Assembly (NCBI RefSeq): GCF_000276665.1
Contig: NW_004955463.1
Coordinates: 7,300,797 to 7,364,796, forward strand
Reading direction: 5' to 3'
DNA from: Chinchilla lanigera
Lineage: Eukaryota; Chordata; Mammalia; Rodentia; Chinchillidae
Length of the DNA stretch: 64,000 nt
The notes below the pieces were generated by a model, which saw only the letters and a program-made list of their open reading frames with translations, did no database searches and was not told the DNA's origin. The position numbers and the translations under genes were made by a program. This document shows, in pieces, positions 1 to 12,800 of the stretch. The stretch's first letter is position 1. The number at the start of each line of letters is the position of its first letter.

Positions 1-858
1 TAAATGCACCAAGCATAGTATGGAGTTCCCAATGAATGGTCAGAAGAATTATATACTGGGGTGTAGGTTGACTGTGGAAGTTCATTCCAGTATGTGGCAG
101 CTTTCTGAGTTAGGACTTTTGGATTCTCTTCATCCCATTCAGAAAAGGAATACTCTGCTGTTTGATTCACATCACAGGGTAAGCTTCCAGATGCTCCAAA
201 AGGTATAGGACTGGGACTCAATGTATCAGGAATTCTGCTCTGGATATATATGGGTTCTGGAAAACTGGCACATGTGGACTTATTAATAGATGACTCTAAC
301 AGTTCATTATCTTGATGGTCTAAGACTATGCCATTTATTCCTAGGTTGGTGTGGATATCCCTCAGAGAATGGGAAATAGGCTCTGAGAGCACTGATAAAT
401 TAGGCACAAGAGAGTCATCAGTTGCTGGTTTTATGTTTGAAAGAAAAGTTTTCTGTGCAGGATCTGGGAGATTCTTAAGAAGTTTCTGTGAAGGCGTATC
501 TTGGTCTTTTGACAAAGTACCATTTATACTTCTCTGGTCACAAGTTGCAAAAGTAGCATAATCATTTTTATAACTTTTTGTTTCAGGAGCACCAAAATTC
601 GCATTTCTTTTCTTTATGCTATTTAAGTTTTCCTGTTGTTCACTGAGGTGCTTTGAGGCATCGGGTGAAATATTAGTTAAATCTATTTTGCTTTCTGACT
701 CTGATGTGTAAGTGGCTTGTGAATTCTTTAAAGGTGAAAGTGAGTCACACAATGATCCCTGCATTTCATCCCTTTCTGAAGACACACAGTTTCTTTTCAG
801 ATTGTCAGATGAACGCCATCCTATTTTGTTCTCACCCTGGGGATGAAATCCTGTAGTC
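1..858 (-). CDS. TEX15: TEX15 C-terminal exon (partial, runs off the window)
   Basis: The acceptor is TTGTTCATAG|GACTACAG. In the phase set by the 59-nt exon the frame is open for all 858 nt: [20 protein letters not shown] at the start and [14 protein letters not shown] at the window edge. Composition is Ser/Asn/Pro-rich with aromatic residues toward the end, as in the TEX15 C-terminal tail. An alternative AG eight bases further in (at 850) would put the frame into early stops. The stop codon, 3' UTR and poly(A) site lie outside. Confidence 0.88.
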
Positions 859-3800
859 CTATGAACAACATATAAACAACTTTAAATATACAGTCATAAC
901 TTTTTTTGGTGATGGAGATTGAACTCAAGGCCTCATGCATGTTATGCAAGCACTCTTACCACTGACTACATCTGCAATCAATCGAAGTTTTAACAGAAAT
1001 TTGTATTTCAAATTTTTATTCAGGGTTTTTTATTTTTATTTTTTGTGTTTTTGAGACAGGATCCTGCTATGCAGATCAGGCTGGCCTTGAACTCACTTTG
1101 TAGCCCAGGCTGGCCTCGAACTCACAGTGATTCTCCTGCCTCAGCCTCCTGAGTACTAGGATTACAGGTGTGTGCTACCACTCCAGGCTAAATTGTTCAC
1201 GGTTTTTTAAAAGAAGAATTCTTAAGATTAACATCTGCTCATTATTAAGAGTATACAAGAAACTGTTTCCTTGCTTGAAATTTAGATACTTTTTCTGAAG
1301 ATGATATACTCTGCATTTTAAATGTATTCCCAATATTGTAAAATTAACAGTTTTGTGCTCTGAATATTTCCTCATACTTTTAAAAGCAGAAAACTGGGGT
1401 GGTGATGTAGTTCAGTGGTAGAGAACTTGCCTACCATTTGTGAGGCCTTCAGTTTAATCCCTAGCATCCCCACCCCCAACACACAGTAAAAAGAAAGACA
1501 CTGTTATTATTAGTTGGTGTAGCTTCTAATTCATATACTTCCAACACATTTGTAATTTTTATTACTTGTAAATAACCACAAATACAGACACACACAGATT
1601 GTAATTATCAGCTCTGGATTTCCAACTCCCTACTAAAGACCTCTTACTACAATAAAACATCTCAAAAATTTCTTGCCCATTATGTATCCTTCACATTTTT
1701 GCCTAAGGCAATATTAAAGCAGGTTGACAGAGCCAGCCTCCTGTCGTATCAGTAGTAGCATCAGATTCTCATAGGAGCACGAAGCCTACTGTGAACTACA
1801 CATGCAAAGTGGCACGCTCCTTGTAAGAATTTAAAGCCTGATGATCTCAGATAGAGCTGAGGCACTGACGCTAGTGTTGGAGAGCATCACTGCAAAAACA
1901 GGTTAACATTTAACATTAGTACAAGTTTAAGTGAAGAGAGACAATAATAAATCAGCCACTGTAGACTCTTATTAAATCCTTATCAGTGAGTGACAAGTGA
2001 CAAGCTGCATCTGGTGGCAGGCTTTATAGTGGCAAGTGAGTTGATGTACTTAAATTGTACAGCTGCATCTGGTGGCCGGAAAACAAGGTTGGAGATCCTA
2101 CTCATTCTGTGCTGAATTGTATAATTATTTTATTTTATGTTACAATGTAACAACAAAAGTGCACAATAAATGTAATGTGCTTGAATCCTCCTGAAACCAC
2201 CCTACTCCCTCCGTCTGCTGAAAAATTGTCTTCTACAAAACCAGACTGTGGTGCCAAAAAGATTGGAAACCACTGATTTACAGAATAAAGCCTGATTTTG
2301 TTCTTAGTCTCACTCAAAACACTGTATAAAAGAAACACCTGATACGGCAGAGCAATATAAATAATTGCTTTTTTCTTCTTCCTATTTACCTAATTTTGTT
2401 TATAGTTTTACTTTAGACAGGGCTAACTGCAGCTCTTACCTTAGACACCTGAACACTGCCTTCTCTTTGTTGATTTCAGCGGTATGGCTGATGTCAACCT
2501 ATGTTAAAAAGATAAAAAAAACTTCCGTTGGTGATGACAAAATAAAATATAAATATTAATCCCATCCCCCAAAATTAACTCTGTTGGACTTTCCATATTT
2601 CATATACTTGAAGATATTTTTTAAAAATTGCTATGTTGTTTTTATTTTAAATCTAATCTTTGGGGCTGGGGATTTAGCTCAGTGGCACAGCGCCTGCCTG
2701 GCAAGCGCAAGGTCATGAGTTTGATTTCCTTGTACCGGAAAAAAACAGAAAAAAATAAAAAATAAAAACTAATCTTGGGAGTCCATTAATGACTATTTCA
2801 TCTTTAGCATTCAGTCACTGAGCCCCATCAGTTCTTTTTTTTTTTTAATTTTTTTTTATTTTAAAGAGTAAAAGAAGGATAACATAATAATGGGGGGGCT
2901 TACCAAATTACAGATAAAGTGGCAGGAAATTATCAATGGTTATTGTTTTATATATTGTTATCTACAAGATAGTTTCTCAGGAAAACAAACAGACAAATAA
3001 TAGTTACAGACAAAAGAGGTAGGAGATTATCAATAGTTGTTGTACTATACTTTGGTATCTTCAAAGTGGCTTCTAAACAAAATAAATAGAGCTATACATG
3101 AGTGACCTACTGAATAATCATTAACTATTCTCAATGGTTGTTGTAAGAAACACATAATAATAAACATACATCCATTTATGAAATAGGATAGGAACAATAC
3201 AAACATTACAGAGTTATGGATAGATTAGTAGGAAAATATCAATGGCTGCTGTAATACATGGTGGTATCTTCAAAGTGGTTTCTCAGGAAGACAGAGGTAC
3301 GCAAGAAGGCCTATCAGTTCTTTTCAGTAATAACTACTAAATACAGGTTAAACGTCCCTAATTCAAAATGATCTCACATATAAAACTTTTTGAGTGCCAA
3401 CATTACATCAAAGTGGAAAATTCCATACCAGGAAACTTTGTTCTATGCAGATTATTTAAAATACTGTAAAAAAACCCCCACAAACCTACCATCAAGCTAT
3501 GTGTATGTGTACATGAAACAAATTTTTGCTTAGACTTGGTCCCATCACCAAGATATCTCACTATGCAAATATTCAAAAATCGGAAAAAAAAATACAAAAT
3601 CTAAAACACCTCAGTCCAAAGCATTTTAGATAAAGGATACTGAACCTGTATGAGTTTTTACTTATTCTATAATCAGTACTCTTGTGAAGTGCTGCTGTTT
3701 AATATTTCTAACTATATTCAGGATTTTCTAACCTTTTAAACCACTAAAGCAGCACATTTCACATGACATTGCATTTCAATATGTACAGAGTGAAATTCAA

Positions 3801-6800
3801 ACTCCTTAGGCCTATATTTAAGACACACTATATGCTGGAGATATAGCTCAGTGGCATAGCAGATGCCTGGCAAGCATGAAGCCATGAGTTTGATTCTCCG
3901 TACAAAAAAAAAAAAACCCAAAAACACTACTATATATAATCTGAAATCACCACCACCTCCTCTTTTTTGTGTGTGAGAGATTAAATACAGGACCTTGCAT
4001 ATAGTAAGCACTAAGCTACAACCCCAGTCCACGAAACAACCTATTTCATCCTAGCTAGCTTCTGCCAAGTAAGTTAAACTTTAAACTCCTACCTTAATAG
4101 TAGTATGGGGTGTGTCTTACCCTTCTTCATTTTTATTTTTAGGTGGTAACATATTTTCCTGTCACACACAGGTTTGGTCTGTGTTGTGCCGAAGATAAAT
4201 CTAACAATCAGAGCCTTGTTTTGCAGTACTCTGGCATGCTAGGCAAGTGTTCTGCTACTAAACTATATACCCAACCCTTTAAATCTCAAAACAAATTTTT
4301 GATATGTTGCCCAGGCTGGCTTCAAATTTGTGACCCACCTGTCTCAGTCCTCAGACAGCTGGGATTGCAAGCATGTGACACCGTGTTCAGCCCCTACACT
4401 ACTTTTCTAGTTTCATCCTCACTTTATTCTTAATGTGGAGTACACAACTTCTGCTCTTGTTATGTCCTGGTTATTTATTAACCATTCTGCTATGAACATG
4501 TTACAACAGGTGATGATTCACAAAAATCAGTAGTGTTCTTGTACTTCAATAATTAACCCACAGGGAAAAAAAGGAGGAAAACAATGCTATTCACAATAGC
4601 ACCAAGAAAAATTAAACATTTAGAATTAACCTAATAAAGGAAGTACAAGACCTCTACAATTGAAAACTATAGTAGTCTGAAAAAGGTGATCAAAGAGGAT
4701 ATCAGAAAATGAAAAATACCCCGTTCCTAGACAGACAGAACCAATATAGTAAAGATCGCCCTCCTTCCAAAACTCATACATTTAATGCAATCCCAATCAA
4801 AATCCCAACAATATTTATCACAGAACTAGAGAAAACAACCCTAAAATTCACAATGGAACTAGAAGAGATCTAGAATAGCAAAAGCAATCCTGGGCAACAA
4901 GAGGAAAGCAAGAAGTAGCACAATCCTGGATTTCAAGTTATATTACAAAGCTACAGCAATAAAAACAGCATGGTACTGACACAAAAACAGACATGAACAT
5001 CAACAGAACAGAATAGAGGATGCAGAAAAAACCCTGGGCATATTCAGCCATCTGATCTTTGAAAAAGGGGCCAAAAATATATGCTGGAGTTCGAAAGGCA
5101 TTCTCTTTAGTAAATGGTGTTAGGAAAACTGCCTACGTATGTGCCGAAGACCGTAGAACCTAGACCCATATATCTTACTGTGTACTTCCCTAAAATAAAA
5201 AATGATCAAAAATCTAAATATTAAAACAGAAACACAGCCTGGTGGAAGATAAAACAGGTAGTGACAGGTGTAGGCAAGGACTTTCAGAACAGAATCCAAA
5301 CTGCACAACAAATAACACCAAGAATCAACAAATTGGGTTATATCAAAATAAAAAAAAAAAAAAACTATGAACAGTGTCTTGGTTACTTTTCTCTCATTGC
5401 TGAAACAAAATACCTGATGCCCAGAATTAAGGAAGGAAAAGTTTATTTAGCTCAGTTTGTGGAGGTTGCAGTCCATTCTTGGCTGGTTCCAAAGCAGAGC
5501 GGCACATGGCAGAGGGCAATCGTTCATGGCGGCAGAAAACAGCAAAAGCAGCAAGAACAAAAAGGAAGGAGTGGCAAGTAAGCCTCTTTTCCTCCCTTAT
5601 ACTGTATGCAAACTACCCACTCCAGGGCGGGTGTGGCACTCACACCCATAATCCCAACATTGGGCCATGAATCAATCATAAATGCTAGAAGCCCGCCCCA
5701 TGACTTCATGAGGCTTTGTGGGGATATCCAGACATAAACCATAACTAACAGCAAAGGAAACAACCCACAGAGTGAACAAACAATCTACAAAATGTGAAAA
5801 AATTTGCCATTTATACCTTGGACAGAGGACTAATATCTAGAATATATAAAGAAGTAAAAAAAATTATACTCCTCCAAAGTAAAAGAATATAAAATAGAGA
5901 ATAGAACAGAGCAGGGACAACTGTTAGTATGGGCTCTGGGGCTAGAACATCTGGTTTTAGATACAGGTTCTCCCATTTACTATGTGACTTGGGAAGTTAC
6001 TAAATTTTCCTATGCCTCAGTTTTCTTACCTTTACATGAGAGAATAATAATGCATGTGTCCTAAGGTTTTCATTAAGAATGACTGTTTGTAACTGGTACA
6101 CAAAATAATTAAAATGTTTTCATATAGTAGTTTTTCTAAATTGATGATTATATTTAAAACCATTTGCTCAATTTCTCCACCTAGATCAGTGATGTGAACC
6201 TATGATGTGTGCCACACTGCAAGCTGTTTGTTATCAATAAAAGCTCCACAAGGCTTGGCATCACTGATCTAGATGATAATAGTGGAGCAGGCTTCATTAG
6301 CTGGTTGTTAATATTCATTGCACATTGGGCACAGGCTTGTTACAGAGATGCTACTTAACAAACACTGGTTATTCAGTTAACTGACATTCATAGTGAAGTT
6401 TCCCTTACAAAGCTATTAAAGCCTGGTGTGCTAACATACACCTGTAATCTCAGCACTCTGAAAGGCATAGGCAGGAGAATTGTAAGTTTGAGCCCAGCCT
6501 GTGCAACTTTGTGAGATGCTATCTCAAAATAAAAAATAGGGTGGGGATGTAGCTCAGTGTAAAGCCATGGGTTCAATCCCCAGTTATGGAAAGAAAGAAA
6601 AACAAAAAGCTCATTAAAGTTCATTCTTCCAAAAACTGTTTTCTAAATAAAGTAGACATTTGCAAGGTATCTCCCATATTATGTACAATAATTTATAACA
6701 TTTCACAGATGAGTTGTTTAATCTAATACGTTAGTTACCAAAATAAGTTTGTTTTTCAAGGCAGTATTTAAACCATACTCAACCTTTACAACTCTGCAAA

Positions 6801-9800
6801 CTGTCTGCTTCAAGAGTAGATATATTCTCAAAAAAATATAGTGGCTTCATTTTAAAACATTCGTACCTTTCTCTTTTTACAAATAGAGTCTTCATACTTG
6901 TCCAGAGCACTAGGTCGCCTTTTAGATGAATTTGAAATGTCTCTGATTATATGCACTGAAGTTGAGGGTACCTTTGCAGAAGTACTGGGTCTGGTATTTT
7001 CCTCAGGTATGGTAGAAAGAGTATTCACCTTTTCTTTTCTCTTGAATTGGAAATTACTCCTCTTGTTATGTAGCATTTGGCATAGGATAAAAGTTGTTGT
7101 TAATTTAGCATTTTTAGCACATATCATCTTCATATGTTCAATCGTTTTCATAACTTTCATAATATGGGCAATTTTTCCTAAATCTTTCTGAGGGACAGCC
7201 ACTGTATTTTTGAGTAGTGTAGAAAACTGACTGTAGTTGTGATCTAACTCTGTCACAGTGTTTCCATAATTTATGGATATTATACATGGGACAAAATCAA
7301 TGTACGTGGGAAAAGGATACTCAGATTTCTTTAGGAGCTTTTTTATTTCTGAAAGTTCTTTAAGTTCCCTTGAGAATAAATGAAGAGCATATAAGCAATT
7401 AACAGCTTCTTTGTTCTTGTAAATGATATCCAGATCTTTCTTACATTCAGAAATACCAGTTTCTATTGCTTTCCTGAGGCAATCTCTGGGGTTATCTTCA
7501 AGAAATGAGAAACAAACCATTTTTTCTTGGCAGTGCACCAGTTGAGGAAGAAGCGACAAATCAAACCAAAGCATACCTCGAAATCTCTGGTTGTCTACTT
7601 TCTTTGCCATTGAATTTTTAAGAAAGTGAACTGTTTCTGAGAGCATGGCAATTTCAATATATGTTTCAGTTGCTTCAGGTTTTAAAATTACAGCCTCATG
7701 TTTGTGATTTTTCAGCACGTCCAAAACATTTTCTTCTGTGATGAAAATATCATCTACATTATTTTCTTGTAGCATTTGAAAATATTTTTTTAAAATTTCT
7801 AAATGATCTGTACATATCAAAGTAAGATCTTGTAATTTTTTTAAGTCTGCAAATTCAACCTGATCCAGTATTTCACTAATACTAATACCTGGGCGTGAAA
7901 CCAAAGTACTTTTTTCTATTGTAATTAGATTATCTGACTTTCTGGAAGTAATTGCAGTATCTCCCTTAAGCTCAATATTGGAAGTTGGTATATTGTTTGA
8001 CTTTTCAGACAAGCTGTCATATATCTTTTGCAATTTAGATAAAGCCCTTTCATTCATTTTATGAATCACTTCCTGGTTTTTTGGTGAGTATTTTTTGCTG
8101 AAAGACTGTCTCTTCTTTTTCCAAACAAGATTTTTTGCAGCATCAAAACATATATGCTCTAGACCATAAAGAGAGACTTTAATATTTACTGCCTCATTGC
8201 TCTTGATAAAATTAACTTTTGAGGAAATCATTTCTATAATAATCCACAGATGGTCTTGTTTTCCTGGATATGAATGAACTGTAGGAGAGTCTCCATATAT
8301 ACTGATCAGCTTTAAAGTACTTTTTCTTAAGATTTCTAGGTCTGCTAAGCTATCTCCGAAGTTAACTCCACAGGTAAACGGAACAGAAAGAGAAAAGTCA
8401 AAACAATCAGAACGTTGCTTCATTACGGCTTCACATTCGTTAATCTGTCGCCTGTATTTTAACAATGCATAGTATGAATTACTTTCCCTTTTTGTTTCAG
8501 CAAACAATTCAATTAACTGATTATGATAATTCTGCAATTCACAGAATGCGTTATATTTTAACCTTCCTTGAAAAGCAGGGTAGAAACTAGACTGCAGTTG
8601 ATATCCATGTGGCCTGCCAAGCAGCTCACTGTACAACGTCTCATCATACCAAAGCAAGCTTCGGAATGTTGGTTCACCTTCTAAGAGCCTTTTTTTATTT
8701 TCAATGAATTGAATGGTTTCCATTACCATTTGAAGTTCCACTAAAGTCTCAATAGCACATGGCTTTAATTTGTATTTGCAATTATTCCACAGATTTTGTT
8801 CTACCAATAGCTCTCTTGAAATCAGAATTTGTTCAAGTGAACATTCCTGCTTTCTTTCAAAAGCTTCAACGAATAAAGGAAGGATATTTTGACAAACCTT
8901 AGTTTCTTCCTTTAGAATCTCCAAAGATGATGCTTCATCTGCCCTCTGCAAAATCTGGGATAGCTCTGTTATAAGAGCTCTATGAGTAACTGGGCAATAT
9001 TTTTCTTTTAACTCATTCACATATGATGTAGGTCTCTGAATACCAGTAATTTTAGAAGTTTCAGAGTGGGCATGGAGAATAGGCATATGATCAATTTCCA
9101 CAATGCCTGGCTTGGAAATACAGCCAGACTGACAGTCACTACTAATTTTTGTCTTCTCCTCTTTTTTACTTTTGTTAAGCTGACTAGAAACAGTGTTACT
9201 TAGAGAGACTGCCTCTGGAGTTGTTTTAATGCTTAGGTGAGAATCAATCAAATTACTTTTAACTGTTTTTGTATTTAGGTGAGGGGATTTTTCTTTTAGG
9301 ATCTTATTCTTTTGGTTTTTGTATTCAGTCTCAACAACTGATCCCTCAGACATGCTTTTTTTGTGAAGTGAACCTTTTGCTTTTTCTGCTTGTTCATTTT
9401 TCCTAATTTTTCTGTTCTGAATATCTTGTTTTTCAATATATATTTCTGAAAGATCCTTTATATTATCTTTTATGTGTAGAGAATTATCATTAAAAGATAG
9501 TTTTTTCAATGTATTTTCCCCATAACTTTTCATCTCTTCAGTTACTGATGTTAGATCCAATTCTGAATGCTCAGTAACATTTGTTTTATTCCCTTCCATA
9601 AAGGAACTACTACTTAAGGATTGTTGTGTCTTCAGAAGCACCTTCCTACCATGTATCTGCTGACGGTGTGACACAGTAGTGGGTGTTGCAGGATAATCTA
9701 TAGCAAGAACCCTCTGTTTACCCAAACAAGATTTTAAAGATTCTCTCTCACTATCTGTCACTGGAGTGGCTGATAACTGAAGGATATTGTACTTTTTGTT

Positions 9801-12800
9801 TGATGTCAAAGTTATGTTGAATGGACCCATAAGGACATTTCCTGTAATAATGCTTGGTTTGTAGCTCTCAGTTGGAGCTATCCACCTTTCTATAGGAAAA
9901 TTTTCTTTCAGATTACTTTGACAGTCAGATATAATAGAGTTATCTCCTTTGTAGGTATCAACATTTAAAAAAAGCTTCACGTTGGAACCTAAGGTTGAAA
10001 TAAATATGTCAGTTTTCACTTTTGTGTGGGCTAAACAAATTGCATCATAGTTTTTCTCTGTGCTGTAACTTACATTGTTTTCTTTTGTTTTGCTTAAAGA
10101 TACTGAACTACTTTTGCTTATTACTTTATTAACTTCAGAATTATTTTTTTTCCCCATATACTTATTATGTGCTGACTGGTTCCTAAGCTTTTCACATTTA
10201 CTAATGTTTGATAACTTTGTATTAACTTGATTTTCTTTTTCAGATTGTTTCTCATTTGAATAAAGCAAATATTTAGTATTTTCAGAAAAAGGCTCACACT
10301 CTGATGATCTTGAATCTTTCATACTGCTTTTACCATATTCTGGTTCACTTGTACTTTGGGATACAGAAAACAGTGACAACTGTGATTGAGGGTGGTGGTG
10401 TTCATCACAAAATTCTCTAACGTGAACAGTGGTGTGACTTCTGGAGACATTGCTGGTCACACTTTTCTTGGAATGGCACACTGCAATCTTCTCTCTATTT
10501 CTTTTGTACGACTTGTGCTTTGACATGCCGACTGATCCAGAAGCTCTTTTCCCCAGTCTGTCATATTTCCTTTTTGATAAAAAATGCTTGGAGTATCTTC
10601 TTTCAGACACAGAACTACAACCCTGAAGGTCACAGCTCTCCCAGAAATTATTGCATGTTATTTCATATGCTTTGGGTAATGGGCCTTTTCTTTTTTCTCC
10701 CACTTTGGCTATAAGCTGCAAAGATGTCTGTACTCTTCTATGAGCTTTCTTTAAGTGAAGAACAGCTCTGTTTAGTTTTCTGGAAAGACATCTGCTTTTA
10801 CATAAAGATGTTTCACTATTTAGAATATCTAGGACATCCTTTATGTGTCTTTCTGACTGTGAAAATATTTTCATTCGTCCTTGGGACAATGAAGAAAAAC
10901 ACTCAGATGAGTCATGACTGGATAATCTCCTTTTCTTCTCACAAATTTCATGCTGTCTCGTATCTTTATGTGATATATTATGATCCTTAAAAGATGTACG
11001 TATGTTTCTTTGGCTAATTCTTGATTCCATGTCCTTTTTATTTCTAGTATCATTAAAGTCCATTTTTGATTTTGTAAAGAAACACTGGTGGTCACCATTT
11101 ATCGTTGTGACATTAAAAGGTTCAGTAGAAAAAGATTCATTGCTTTTTTTTCCAGACATATCATTCTTATCAGTATTGTGATTCAAGTTAGAAAAATGGG
11201 AAATTTCAGACTTACTCACAAGTCTTGAATCTTGCATGGAATTACCAGCTTGACTGTCACATGGATAGCCTGAATTTCCACAAGATGACTTGGAATAAAT
11301 TTCAAATCCTGGAGCTTTCCCCTCTTTATTTCTTCCTGGTTTTGTGGCTTCTGTTAAGCATCTGTAAAAATTATTTTTCACTGAAAGGGTGTCATCAGGG
11401 GGACTGAATGTTGTTCTAAATGTATTAGTAATTCTAACCTGTAGATCTGGAAGTAAAACCGGGTAGAGTTTTTGGTAAGAAGAACAAAAAGTAACAGTGT
11501 TCTTAGAGTGATGTTCAGCTATATCCTCTGTTGTGGTGCTTCCCAAATTGTCCATCTTTCCATTATTGCTTCCGAACAGACCTTCCCAATTGATACGTGA
11601 CTTCAAAGCCTCATGTTCTTCATGAAGTATATCTTCATGGCTATGTCTCTTTTGTTGAAGTAGGAAAGCATCATCATACTCTTCTAATTCTACTTCAGTT
11701 TCACTTGCCACATCAAAACTTTGAAGAACTGAGTTCTCATTCACTGGCTGATGACATGAATCTTGTAATTTATTTTTATCCATACCAATTTCACAATCAG
11801 CAATGCTTTGTTTTACTAACAACCCAAAATCTGGACTCTTAGAAGAATGAGTTTCTTTAAGCTGGTATCTTGGGTGAGCTTCAGTAGGCAAAGTAGTGTT
11901 GGCTAACTCTATTGCAGGATCTGAGGCTACAGCTACTGAAGAACCTGCACTTTCAGGAAATGGTGTCAAAGCCAAATGCGCCACATTTCTTCCAGTGTTT
12001 TGTACATCTCTCTGTTTCATGGCAGCAAGAGTATCTGCACTGTGTAATGTAGTTTCTGGTGACCTATCTTTTTCTCTCCAAATGAAGTTGAATGTAGTAG
12101 AAACGTCTTCAGAATTGGAAATATCTTCTCTGTTGTCATTTTTATTCTTCTTCCTGTCTTCTGTATTGGTTAAAGTATTGTTTGTATGGTATTCTTGCTT
12201 CTGATTTCCACATACAGTTTCTATGTTGTTTGCTGGAGATGAAGCTCTACTAGCCTCTTTAGCTTTATTTTTGTTTTCTTTATCATCATCTCTTGGTCCT
12301 TTGAAATGAATACTTAGAAATTTATCATCATTCAACTGTGCAGTACCAGAAAGAATGTGAGCCTGACCTTCATCTTCAGTGTAAGGAGTTTCTGTGCAGT
12401 CTCTCTGAATGTCCTCTAATGACACTGACTTATTTTCATTTTTCCTCTGGACACATACATATTCTCTAGTTTTGCTGCAATTTGAATTGTCAAGGGCTAT
12501 TTCAACACCATGACACTTAGTTACGGAGTTACCAAGCAGTTCTCTGGTCTGAAGAATGTCTTTTGCTTCCTGGAAAGCATCAGTTCTAATGCTAACACAA
12601 TTTTGATTTGTTTTTTCCAAATTCATTTCTCTTAGCTTCTGAGTGGATACAAAACTTGTATGCATGCTGACTTCACAGTCTATAGAATGCTGAGGATGCT
12701 TCTGTGAAAGGCACTCTAGAGTAAGATTACTTTCTAATTCCAAAGCTAGGTGATCCTGTTCATCATCCTTTGTGGTAAAGTTGGGAGGTTCTGGCATTTC

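Noticed and set aside
845..850. Alternative acceptor CTACAG for the last TEX15 exon
   Set aside because: With the phase carried from the 59-nt exon it leads to a stop within ten codons; the acceptor at 858/859 keeps the frame open to the window edge.
10520..12204. Plus-strand frames opposite the giant TEX15 exon
   Set aside because: Shadows of the coding strand; they break into short pieces and show no recognisable domains.
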